A stretch of DNA of 64,000 nucleotides from contig NC_081548.1 in the NCBI RefSeq assembly GCF_901000735.1, positions 3,782,001 to 3,846,000 on the forward strand, given 5' to 3'. The notes beneath the pieces are model-generated. The model was not told the DNA's origin. It saw only the letters and a list, made by a program, of their open reading frames with translations, and did no database searches. The stretch comes from Corylus avellana (taxonomy: Eukaryota; Streptophyta; Magnoliopsida; Fagales; Betulaceae). This document shows positions 47,170 through 57,620 of this stretch, piece after piece (positions within the stretch are counted from its first letter, which is position 1; each line of letters starts with the position of its first letter). A program made the position numbers and the translations under genes.

Positions 47170-49752
47170 TCAATCATACAAACCCTCCTGCTCCCAGATA
47201 TCTACAAGGAAATCTATCATTTCCTGCCATTTTAAATCCAGTAAACAGTCAGAATAGTGTGTGCTATCACATGCGACTGATAACAAATGAGGAAACAATC
47301 TAGTCCATAAAAAACTTACAGGCAGGGGGACGGGCTGCGGAAAAGGCTTGTTGGTCGCGAGTAGACTCTCATAAGTTGCATTCCAACTGCAGAAACATGA
47401 TGGTTAATCATAAGAGGTTAAACAGCAGAATGCTTGACCAAGGCTTGCTCAGTTGCAGGATTGTAACTATTTGCAGGTTGAGTGTTCCCATAAAGGATTC
47501 AAGACCTCCAAAAAAGTGCGCATTTATGAGCAAGAGCAAGACTTGTACTAATTTAAATAACTTTGCAATAAAGAAAATTTGTTTGTGATTACTCATATAT
47601 ACTTGCATGACAACAGATGGAACAGAATAGTTTGAATACTTCAGTATCAAAATCAATAGAAGTTATTCACCTTATTCTGGGTTCTCGACCTTGTCGATGG
47701 CTCTGCAACCTTTTGTTTCCAAGCCACTGCTGCCTTGTCTGGTTCCACAGAAGCAGACCTGCATCCAGCAAAGCTTCCATTATAAATAGAGTTGGCTTGA
47801 CAGACATTTTTGCAAATGCAAAGAGAGGATTAATGGTGAAAAAAGGTTTTTTTTTTTTTTTTTTTAAGAGAAAAAGCTTGAACAAGATGGCACAGAAATT
47901 AAGCCTCTATATTACATCAAGGAGCACCTCAAAACCCATTCATTGTGTCCATGGTATAGGTGCAGAGGAGTGCACTCGTGCAGATCATTAGATTGGCTAA
48001 ACCAACATCAGAGGAGATACAGAAATTGCTTAGAACAACACAACCAATAATTCAAAGTTAAAATAAATAAACAAAGAAAAGTAAATAAACAGCTATAGGA
48101 GCTCCAAGCTTGCCAAAACATTTATCATGGTCCTTTTATTGGGAGAACAAGAACAGATAGCAGTAATAATACATGAACTGCACACGATCTGGCACAGAAG
48201 CTACTTCAAGGCAATTGAACTTCGGTTGTGCCCAAGGTCCTTTTAAATTAGAAAACATGGGTGCAAATATTGAGACAGCTGAACTACACAGCTAAGAATT
48301 GGCTCAAAGAGCTCCAACAATCACTAGTTTTAGCAAGATTGTTAGAACCCACTAGCCCCGAGCTGGGGGATCGGACATAAGGCTAATCAAACAAGCTATG
48401 ATAGATTCCAACCGGTAACTTCAAGAGCATAAGCAATGTAGAGTGAAATGAATTAACACAACAATCAGCGACCGTGAATAGAAGAACAAGTTAACAAAAT
48501 ATGAACTTGCCGTGATTTATAAATTCGGAAGGGTTGCTCACGCTGCCAGTACAACCCTGGGGATCAAGGACTGGGTTTGATGCGCTGATGGATGAGATGC
48601 TTCTCCGGGACTGAACTGCACTGTTGTCCATTTCACAAGTGCTGGTGCTCCAGAAATCCTCTGATACACTAGGTTTCTTCACAGATTGACCTTGAATTTT
48701 CAGCCCCTTCGATGGTTCATCCACCGCGATAATTAGTTCATGATTAGTATAGCATCCAAGGCAGCCTCTGCTCTGTTACAAATCAGGGTTTAACCACAAA
48801 AATGATTAGTGCCAAATATAGCGTTCGAAATAAAAAATAAGGATTGTTAAATGCAATTATTTCCTGAACTAAAATATAAACACACTACACGAGCTCCACG
48901 CCTCCTTGCCTGCCTCTCTCCCCTTGAACCACCCGAAGACATTTCACTAACAAATGTATTTCATTTCTACACAAAACACAAATAAAAGGAAAAAAAAGAA
49001 AAAGAAAAAGAAAAATCTCTTTCTTACACTGAAAAGCTTCTTCCATTTAACCTTGACCCTTTCCATCGTCAAAAGCGCAAATGCGCGGAAACACGCTCCA
49101 GAAAACAAACAAAACGAACAGCAGGGTTTCTTCCCAAAGCATCTCTCTGACTGAGCTAACAAACAACACCTAGAATACATAGCTCCTATATAATCCCCTA
49201 TAGAAAAGCCAAATCTATGTATATAGTCTAACCAAGTTCCCAAGACTCCAAGAAAAGTATGGCAAACCAAAAACAGAAAAGGAAATTGAAAAAGCCACCA
49301 ACATGTCTCCCTTTCTACTCACTCTCAAAGCTCGCTTGCTAAACAAGCAAACACCAGTCCATAAGATTCCAGAGGGTACAAAGAAACCATAAACTACAAG
49401 AAAACCTGACACCCTTAAATCAAAAAAGGAAAAAGAAAAGAATCTCAAATCTTGTATTTCTCGTAATCTCAGTATTCCAAAAATTGCAAATTTAACTCAA
49501 CTGACCCAAACAGAAACTCTCTCAGGCCTCAGCTGAACAGACAAGTCTTATATTCTTTTACGCCAAAATAACGCTTCTAAAAAATGTTTACTGCGTTTCT
49601 ATTTCCATTTTCCCCTTTTCATATATTTTCTCAGCAAGCAAACGGCCAAAATTAGAAGTTTCAGAGTTCATTTTTTTTCTCCTTTCCTCAGTTTTCTCAG
49701 CAACCAAACAGAGCCTAGGGTAATAAAAGAAGAGAAAACTCACCCCATGCAT
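47170..49752 (-). CDS. DUF4050 / Gag1-like clamp domain protein
   Basis: Five exons on the minus strand join in frame to 159 residues: 49752-49744 (MHG), 48772-48511, 47758-47671, 47386-47320 and 47223-47170. The product starts MHGSRGCLGCYTNHELIIAV, then DEPSKGLKIQGQSVKKPSVS, EDFWSTSTCEMDNSAVQS, a Ser-rich stretch, NHGLLLWNQTRQQWLGNK, WNATYESLLATNKPFPQPVP and EMIDFLVDIWEQEGLYD. These blocks are typical of a conserved plant family annotated DUF4050 (Pfam now calls it Gag1-like clamp); its molecular role in plants is not settled. The Cys-rich N-terminus could be acylated, which is speculation. Exon 2 uses a GC donor (CACG|GCAAGT); the other donors are GT. The first coding exon has only nine bases. 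Confidence 0.9.
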
Positions 49753-49797
49753 GCGAGAAGATGAGAGAGCCAAGGCGGAACGTATCTACAGTGCTGC

Positions 49798-49804
49798 ATT
49801 TATA
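49798..49804 (-). promoter_or_regulatory. TATA box candidate of the DUF4050 gene
   Basis: TATAAAT on the minus strand in the context GTGTATAAATGC, about 50 bases upstream of the ATG. It would give a very short leader, so an alternative upstream start is possible. Confidence 0.4.
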
Positions 49805-51139
49805 CACGTCCAAGCTGAGATCTCTCAAGCAAAGCCCCAACCCCGGGAAGGATTAGCGTCACGGTTCTGCATATTCAATCACGAAGTCGAACACCCACTC
49901 GGAATTAAATACAGATCAGCCTTGTTTGGTTCCCGAGAAAAAAATCCCAGAACTTTCCATCAAAAATTTCCTCATAAAAAAATAAAAGAAATTCTGTGGG
50001 CTTGCTCAGACCTCAGACATGGCATGGCTAGCTGGATTGCCCTCTGTTTTGCTTATTTTAATTATTTCTTTGCCTTTTTTTTTTCTTCTTTCTACTGCTC
50101 TGCTTTGTGATGCACACCAATGAGTGCAAAAGAAGAGAAGGTTTGGACCGTTTGGTGAAAGGGAAAAGAGTCACGATTTGTTTGGATTAGAACAAAAATA
50201 AAGAACAATTAAGAAAAAGATTATTCTTTTTTTTTCTTGCTTCTTTTATACGCTACAACGAGTGCTGTAATTTGCTGTGTTTTGAGGGTTTGTTTGGGTT
50301 CACAATGGATGATGGCGAAATCGTTAATAGTAAAATTATTTTGGAAAACATCACCTCCTATCACGTGTCCCACTACTAATAAAATAATAATAATTTTTTA
50401 ATGATATTAATAATCATCATTATTTTATTATTTTATTAGTAGTGGAACACGTGGCAGAATAATGGCTCTTAGATGAAAATGAATAACCTAAATCTGAAAT
50501 TTCAGAAACTAAAATTTTCCTAAGAATTCCAGGGGATCCAAATCCACATTTTGAAGGATATAACACATTTACCATCATTAAAACTTTTAGACAACACAAC
50601 CCTTTAAAATATACTAAATAGAGAAAATTAAGATAATTTAAAATGGAGATGATCATTTTCTAGTTATTTTTCACTCATTTTACATCAGTTGGTAGGTGTG
50701 TATAAGTGGGTAGTTATTAACCGCCTAATAAAAAGGGTTGCCAAACACACCAACAGTTGCTTTTTCTAGTTGAGCTTCGGTATTCGATTGGTGTTCTGAA
50801 ATTTAATTTTCCACATGACAAATTCATCAAATTTATTTGATTTCTATTTGCTTTACAAAAAGAAACTTTAAAAAAAAAAAAAAAAAGTTAATAGGTTTAG
50901 GACTTAAGATGAAACTCCACCAAAAGACTTATTGATTCATGTTCTTTCAAGTTTTTGGGACATTAGGGTTGACAAATCATGTCTTCTTTTGAGATTTGCT
51001 GTAAAATCTTTATCAAACGCATCAATTAATAGTTTTATAAATCAAATGTCAACCGGGACAAATTGTTCCCGGGATTATAATACCATAAATACAATTTAGA
51101 ATTTTTTCTATCCAAACACTATCCCGACACCAAATAGTA
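49805..51139. other. promoter side of DUF4050 gene and intergenic DNA
   Basis: Holds the inverted repeat at 50362-50453 and a MITE fragment at about 50573-50655 (AAAACTTTTAGACAACACAA...AAAATGGAGATGATC) related to the MITE at 377-531. No gene seen up to the PLD stop codon. Confidence 0.5.
50362..50453. repeat. inverted repeat with CACGTG at both tips
   Basis: The arm CACGTGTCCCACTACTAATA plus an AATAATAAT stretch is mirrored by ATTTTATTAGTAGTGGAACACGTG, with a 25-base loop. Possibly a very small MITE; no target duplication assigned. Confidence 0.7.
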
Positions 51140-54100
51140 CTAGGTAGTAAGGATTGGAGGAAGGTAATCAGATTTGGCACCCAAAACATGAGCCTTGGTG
51201 TCGGGGAAAGTGTCAAAGCCTGGCAGTGTCGTAATCTCTCCATTGTGGGTTACTTTGATGGGGTAGGGAAGAAGGTGACCCTCCATATCTTTTTCATTGA
51301 TCTCCTGTGTGTATAATTGCCAGTTTTTCTCAGCAAAGGCATTCATCGTCTTGACACATGCCTCGCTTTGTGGGTGTAGCAAGTTCGTGCTATGCCCTCC
51401 AAGGTGCTCAACCCATAATGCCATTCGGAACCCGTGGATTTGACCCATGGCTGGCTGGTTGGTGGCTAGATGTTGTGGTTGGAATGCCCCCATTGCAATC
51501 TCAGTGTCCCTAGCTCCATCCATCGACCTCTGGTTTATGTTTGCAGATCCAATGATTATGTATTCATCATCAACTGTAACAAGAACTCAAGAGACAACAG
51601 TTACAAATGATAAATTAATTTTATTATTGTTAATGTAAAAATTGAAAAAAACATGTAACATTCATACAGAGAAGATATTCTTTTTTCTGTAAATAAAATA
51701 TTGTACACAATAAAAAATATGAAGTGTGGATGTAGGCCATAAGCCGATCAAATCACCTTAATTCTCTAAGGGCTCGTTTGGTTCACAGGTTGAGTATTCT
51801 ATTAAAAAAATGAATAGCTATTACTAGGAATAGAGAAAAGTGGAAGTGAATAGTTATTCTTATTCCTTAGCTTGGTAACAGCCTATGTATTTTAATTAGA
51901 GTTAAACCTACTTCTAAAAAAAAATTAGAGTTAAACCAAAATTACCAAAAACCCCACCCTTCTTAAAAAAAATAAAAAATAAAAAATGGAAAACCTAGAA
52001 TTGCAGGGGTGGCCGCCACCCCTTAAATTATAGGTTTTCCTTTTTCTTTTTCTTTTTTTTTTTCTTTTTTTTTAATAAAAAACAAATTTTATGTTTAAAA
52101 TAAAATAAAAAATAATAAGGGGTTTTTTTGGAAAATCTATTCCATTCCATAAGGAATAACTATTTCACACTTTTTTTTTTTTTTTCTTTTCTTTTAGAGA
52201 AATAGCTATTCCATTCATTTTTTTAGAGGAATAGCTGTTCTTGTGTATATGAGAATAGTTACTCTCAATAATAGATTCCTACCAAACAAAAGAATGACTA
52301 TTCCATAGGAATAACTGTTCCATTCCAGGGTCTATTCTGCAAACTAAACGGGCCCTAAGTCGCTCTTCCTTGTTGTCATCTCTCTTTCTTAAATTTTAAG
52401 TTCTAATATAGATTAAATTTATAAAGAGAATGTATGTATAATGTACCTATCATCATCTTTGCATGAACATATATCATGAAGCGACGAGCCTGCTGAGCTT
52501 TACTGTAATCACTGTTGGGTTCTGGGGTCTCTGTGGGCGAGTATTCTCCAGGTTTTGATACCTCCCGATTCCCAAGGCAGTAGAAATTCAGATAATCATG
52601 GGGGTCGACATTATGAAGGCCATTTGTTTGAAGGGCATGAGAAATATCAGAATACATCATTTCCATTGTCCTTCTCTGCCAATCTAATATTGCCTGAACA
52701 GAAGCACTCTCTGGTATACCTTCTGGCCACATTGGGATCACAATGTAGACAGTGAATCTCTCCTTTGCTTCAATCTTACTAATAATCTTTAGTGAGAGCT
52801 CTTTTGGTATGAGATGCAAAGCTCCAATATCTGCAACCCTTATATCATTTGATTTCCACCCATATGAGCTTCCTAGGAAATATTGATTCTCAATGTAGAT
52901 GAAGTTTTTGGCTCGCCGAATAGCATTGATATATGCATCTTGAATACTCCTGTCAATGATGTTATCCTTCCCACTAACAAGGCCTACATTAGATGCATCA
53001 TCAGGATTTTCAGGAAAACCCATAGCAGCGCCACCATCGATGGATCGAAAGACCTGAACATTCCATGTTTCGACGTCGTTCGATGATGTAACCGCGCAAT
53101 CTGTACTTGATGGAGAGATTACAATTTCATCAAGTTTGGTTTTGGGAATTATATACTTCTCCCCAATCTGCCTTTTCCACCTCTGCTCAAAATTGTATAA
53201 GACATCCCAAGCAACAGGCCCTTCTAGCTGGCAATGGATGTCATGCCAGGGCTCCCTTGGACCACCCTTCTTGATTGAAGCACCTGCAAAATTTGGCTGA
53301 TGGAAATCATCATGGTGGACTGTGGTCAAAGTAGTAAATAAGGGATGTTCTGGTGTATCATATCTCCCATCACAAAGATCAATACCACCAATGAAACTCA
53401 CAATCCTCCTCTTTTCTGATCCTCCTGCACTCCCTTCCTTGTCAACAACTATTGTCTTCTGATGGTGAGTAAACATGGCAGAAATCTCAAACCCTTGAAC
53501 TATGCTTCTCCCATCATCAGGATTGCGTGGACACAAATAGCAACGCACATTTGTGTTTCGAAAATACTCTGCAGTTTCTTGGTCGTGAGTTGCCATCAAA
53601 CCGTCCTTCTTCACTTCCTTAACAGAAGTTCTGTCATCCCAAATCAGCATGAGAACTGTGACACCTTCATTAGCCTTCCTCTTAAGCAACTCCCCTAAGC
53701 TGATTTCACCTCCTTGCTGTGGCCTTGCCTTGTCCCTTATCAAGGTTATCTTTGTATGCACAGACCATCCGGTTATGTAAATCAAGTTTCTTGCATTGTT
53801 GATTGCATCAAAGATGTCCTCCCAACATCTTTTAGGTTTATAAATCTCTCCTCCCGACAGTTTTATAGGAGGGAAATAGTTTTTTGGGATATGGGCATCT
53901 TGGTACAGAGTAACTCTGCAGCCCTGTCTTTGCCTGAAGAATGTACGAGGAACACCCTCAAAATGGGGAAAAATGATTCCCTTAGACCAATGGATGTCTT
54001 GGTTAATATTCAAAAACTGGCACTTGACATGGATTTTGGATTGTATAGGATTATGTTCTTCATCCAATATGTCAACCCATTTCTCGAAGACAAACCCTCT

Positions 54101-54493
54101 TACAACATCTTCAACAGAGACAAAGGCTCTTCCAATTAGAGTTGCTCCCACAGGGTTATCTTCTTTAACAGTGAACACAAGATTTGAGATGTAATGGGCA
54201 CAATATATGTGAAATGACTCTATCCACTCTGGGTGGGAGGGTTCATTTCGTATCATTCTAGTTCGCCCAACCCTGGCCTTGTCTAGATCAACTGTTGCAT
54301 ACAGTTTGGACCCAACAATCTGCATGGTGGTGTCTTTATATGTCAAGAAAGATATATATATATATATATAAAATTACAAGTGAAGTTGATGATATCAAAA
54401 GGAGGATGAGATTGTTAATACCTCAGGCCGGCACAACACAAATCTCTTGACTTGGGCCAGAAACTTTTTCACAGACTTTTGTGTAGCAGCCAT
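51140..54493 (-). CDS. PLDALPHA: phospholipase D alpha (alpha3-like), N-terminus incomplete
   Basis: Three exons join in frame: 54493-54422, 54319-52447 and 51573-51140, giving 792 residues. PLDalpha hydrolyses phosphatidylcholine and related lipids to phosphatidic acid at membranes and acts in stress and ABA signalling. Residues about 25-110 are the later strands of a C2 domain ([32 protein letters not shown]). The first HKD motif is HQKTIVVD (310-317); IYIENQYF is at 498-505; the second HKD, HAKMMIVD (643-650), is split by the last intron after HAKMMI. The end FPDTKAH...[10 protein letters not shown] is canonical. Family members are about 800-810 long and begin with an LLHGTL-type C2 strand. 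That strand is absent here, and the start [12 protein letters not shown] may be internal. A Tourist-like MITE occupies most of the last intron. Confidence 0.92.
51770..52355. mobile_element. Tourist-like MITE in last PLD intron, TAA target duplication
   Basis: 586 bp with ends GGGCTCGTTTGGTTCACAG and (mirror) GGGCCCGTTTAGTTTGCAG, flanked by TAA at 51767-51769 and 52356-52358, the 3-bp target of PIF/Harbinger Tourist elements. The interior carries AATAGCTATTCC phrases on both sides and a GGGGTGGCCGCCACCCC palindrome near 52009-52023. No coding capacity. Confidence 0.9.
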
Positions 54494-54606
54494 ATTAATT
54501 GTCCAGCATTTCAAGAAAGCAAAATAGCACAAGGGTGAGAAAGAGTTCAGGAAAAACATAATGAAAAACTGTTAAAGATGACTTACCAAAATATTCATGC
54601 TGGATT

Positions 54607-55390
54607 TTTTTTTTTTTTTTCTTCAGAGCAATTTAATCATCACATTACATTAAACTAAAATTACAAAATGAGGGGTAGGGACCCCAACGACCACATGACC
54701 AAAAACACTCAATACCATACCCTAAGCTATTGAACAAGAAAACTCGTTTTCACACAGGCTTAAACACTCTAGTCACATAGTTCCTTAACCAAAACGCCAA
54801 GGAAAGGGTTGTTGTGATGGCGGTATGCGGTGCGATTTGAAGATTGAGCCGTAGAAAAAGGGTGCATTGATGATGATTGTGATAAGGCGATTGATGAAGA
54901 TTACATTTCTCACATCCGTAAATAGACGAGCATGTTCATCAACAGCTCCAATTATCGCTTTATTATTACTAAGTAGGTGAGATGAGCTCGCGAAGGGAAA
55001 AGTTGGAACTGAAAACCACTAGACGGGGTAGCGCGTATGCCACATGTGCCGATGGAGAAGGCATCGCATGGTCCCCATGTGCTGATGGAGAGGTTTGCTA
55101 GCGACGGCTCATGGTGGATCAAGGGACCGGGAGAGCGACGAAGATGGACGAACAACAATAGATATGGCTTCCAAAAAAAAAAAAGAGGAATAAAAACAGT
55201 CAAAGAGTGGAAGGAGGTAGCAGAGGAGGAGGAAGACTTCTCCCTCCTCCTCCTGAAAGGCTCATGGAGGGGGCTTGCAAATAGGTTTTTTTCTAGGTAG
55301 GGAAAGAGAGCATCAAGTTTGGTTGGCATAAAAGAAATACAACTCAAAAAAGTGGTCAATTTTTCAGGCAAGGTGCTTCACAAGACTCCA
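54607..55390 (-). mobile_element. possible retroposon ending in poly-A, upstream of PLD
   Basis: On the minus strand a GC-richer stretch (about 55390 to 54622) runs into a terminal A tract at 54621-54607, as for LINE or SINE insertions. It contains no frame I recognise; a 139-codon frame on the minus strand (55371-54952) is Ser/Pro/Phe-rich. Target duplications were not found, so the 5' limit and the class are open. Confidence 0.4.
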
Positions 55391-55591
55391 TTTTACTTTT
55401 AAAACAACATATAAATAAGAACATTAGGTAATTGAATACATATTGACAGGAGAATGGCATGGTTAGTACAATTTGTGGTGATAAACATGATCTAGTCTTT
55501 CAAAATTTTCAACTATGAGTAAAAATTTGCTCCTCTCATTTATTTATTTATTTCTTGGCAAACAAGGAATTCTAATGAGACAGACTTCCTA
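55391..55591. other. spacer
   Basis: AT-rich DNA without features. Confidence 0.4.
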
Positions 55592-55794
55592 TGTAACGAC
55601 CTAGGGAAAATCATTAGCCACATCTGCGCTATAACACCAAAAGGACTATAGTCAATTTGAAGTTTTCATAGAATTCATTATAAAGCTCACTTTCACCTAA
55701 TAACTAGGCAATGTGGGACTTAACACACTATCTTTATAAACCACCCACTTTATGTGGGCTACTTATCTTCCCAATATGGAGCTGGGGCGTTACA
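55592..55794 (-). mobile_element. 203-bp solo-LTR-like element, 5-bp TSD
   Basis: The ends are TGTAACG...CGTTACA, so it begins TG and ends CA, flanked by identical TCCTA at 55587-55591 and 55795-55799. On the minus strand it reads CGCCCCAGCTCCATATTGGG, then a TTTATAAAG TATA-like word and GTTAAGTCCCACATTGCC. Size and ends fit the LTR of a TRIM/SMART-type miniature retrotransposon left as a solo LTR. Orientation is inferred from the TATA word. Confidence 0.75.
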
Positions 55795-56779
55795 TCCTAA
55801 GTTATAAAACAACTAAATGGCTCAGAGGCGGGGCTAGAATTTTAGGTTGGAGGGGACACTGCTTAAAAAAAAAAAAAAATGGAGGCAATAAAAAAATTAA
55901 TTTTGAGGGGGTTTTTTAAAATTTTGGGGGCTGTACACCTCAATGTGGTTTTGCTCCTAGGCTCAACTCCATTTTACTTTTTGCAATATCACAGTAAGAT
56001 TTTGGCACTGCCATTGTAGCACAACAAATGAAGTTTTTGAAATAATCTGGTTAAACCTGCCAATATCAGAGTACTCCCCACTTATAATTAAAGACCAACT
56101 CATAATTAATAGAGTATAATTAAAACTTAAAATCATAATTAATCTAGTTTTATGATCTGTCCCCAAACCGGGATATATATAGCAATTGTATACTACCACT
56201 TGATAAAATGTGATGACATAGAAATGAAAGTGATACCCTATAAAGTTATTAGTCCCACACTACCACTTGATAGAATGTGATGACATAGAAATGGATGTGA
56301 TACCCTATAAAGTTATTAGACGTCCCACGTCGGGTGAGTTAATGGATTATAATGCTCGTGGGTGCTAAGTCGAAAGATAGGTCCTTGTACCAACAATTTG
56401 GGTAACATATTTATTATCAATTTTATAGGCTTATAAAAGCTCCCTATCACCTATTCTGCAAAGAAAGCATTTCTAACCAAAATTTAATGAACATATATAA
56501 ATAACCCTAATTTGACTTTAAAACTCCCCAAAACAAAGTGCAAAACTGCAACAACAGAAAATTAAAAGCTTCCTATATATGGCCTTAAAAGAATTATATG
56601 AGCTATAATTAATATCAGCTTTTAGCTCGTATTCAAACATTCATTTATACCAATTAGAATCTCATTTCCTACAAAGTCATAGGAAGGGTCCTTTCTAATC
56701 TTTTTATCCTTCCTTCTCAAAACAAAGTCTATATATGAAAGCCCAAAAGAGAATTATTGAAGAAAAAAAAAAAAAAAAA
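55795..56779. other. intergenic DNA with a 67-bp tandem duplication
   Basis: ACTACCACTTGATA(A/G)AATGTGATGACATAGAAATG followed by GTGATACCCTATAAAGTTAT occurs twice at 56192-56325. The surrounding words (CGTCCCACGTCGGGTGAGTT) look like another LTR-derived repeat. No gene. Confidence 0.55.
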
Positions 56780-57385
56780 AGGAAAAACTATATTTTATCC
56801 CCCCGAAGTTTCACCTCTTTTTCAATCTTGCCTCAAATTAATGTTTAAAAAGTGGCAATATACCACAAACAAGTTCTTAAAATTTTCAAGGGAAAATTAT
56901 ACTTTACCCCCCCAAAGATTGGAGCGATTTCCAATTCGACCTCCAAAGTTTCAATTTTGGCAATCCACCCCCAAAGTTCCAAATTTTTACAATTTGACCA
57001 ATATTATCCCAAAATTCTCATATTGCCCCTAATTTTTATTTTTTATTAAAAAAAAAAAATTTGGGGGTGCTAAAACGGCCAGATGGCCAAAGGGGTGGCT
57101 ACGTCCACCCCGAATTTTTTTTTTTTTTTAATTTTTTATAAAAATAAAAAAATTAAAAATTATGGGCAATATGAGAAGTTTTGGATACAATTGGTCAAAT
57201 TGTAAAAATTTAAAACTTTGGGGGGTAGATTGCCAAAATTGAAACTTTGGAGGTCGAATTAGAAATTGTCCCAAACTTTTTTTGGGGGGGGGGGTAAAAT
57301 ATAATTTTTCCAATTTTCAATGTAGCCACTCCGTCAATAATTTATGTTTTCTTTGACAGAAATGACTTAAAAAACGTAAATGCCC

Positions 57386-57416
<31 letters not shown>

Positions 57417-57620
57417 AGGTGGCTGGGTATTTTTGGGATTCAATGAGTGTACAAGGGAAAATTTTGCACTGAAAAATGAATTTTTCATTAAATAAGACGG
57501 AAATAGCAAATAGAATGGCTAGATTGAAAATTTTAGACACTTGGTTGGGGTATATTATCAATTTTTAAACATAACAGGCAAGATTGAAAAAGAGATAGAA
57601 ACTTTAGAAGATAAAATATT
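56780..57620. mobile_element. outer foldback MITE interrupted by a second MITE
   Basis: The left part (56780-56889) GGAAAAACTATATTTTATCC...CTCTTTTTCAATCTTGCC is mirrored by the right part (57312-57620), whose reverse complement reads ATATTTTATCTTCTAAAGTT...CTCTTTTTCAATCTTGCC. Poly-A tracts at both ends obscure the target duplication. Confidence 0.8.
56890..57311. mobile_element. inner foldback MITE, perfect 9-bp TSD, with GGGGTGG module
   Basis: 422 bp, with ends GGGAAAATTATACTTTACCC and (mirror) GGAAAAATTATATTTTACCC, flanked by identical AATTTTCAA at 56881-56889 and 57312-57320. The arms pair over about 160 bases. The centre (57061-57115) has GGGGGTG...AGGGGTGGCTACGTCCACCCC beside poly-A and poly-T. 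Confidence 0.92.

Noticed and set aside
54952..55371. 139-codon minus-strand frame upstream of PLD, considered as the missing PLD exon
   Set aside because: It does not contain the C2 HGTL-type strand and has Ser/Phe-rich composition; it lies in the poly-A-ended insertion.
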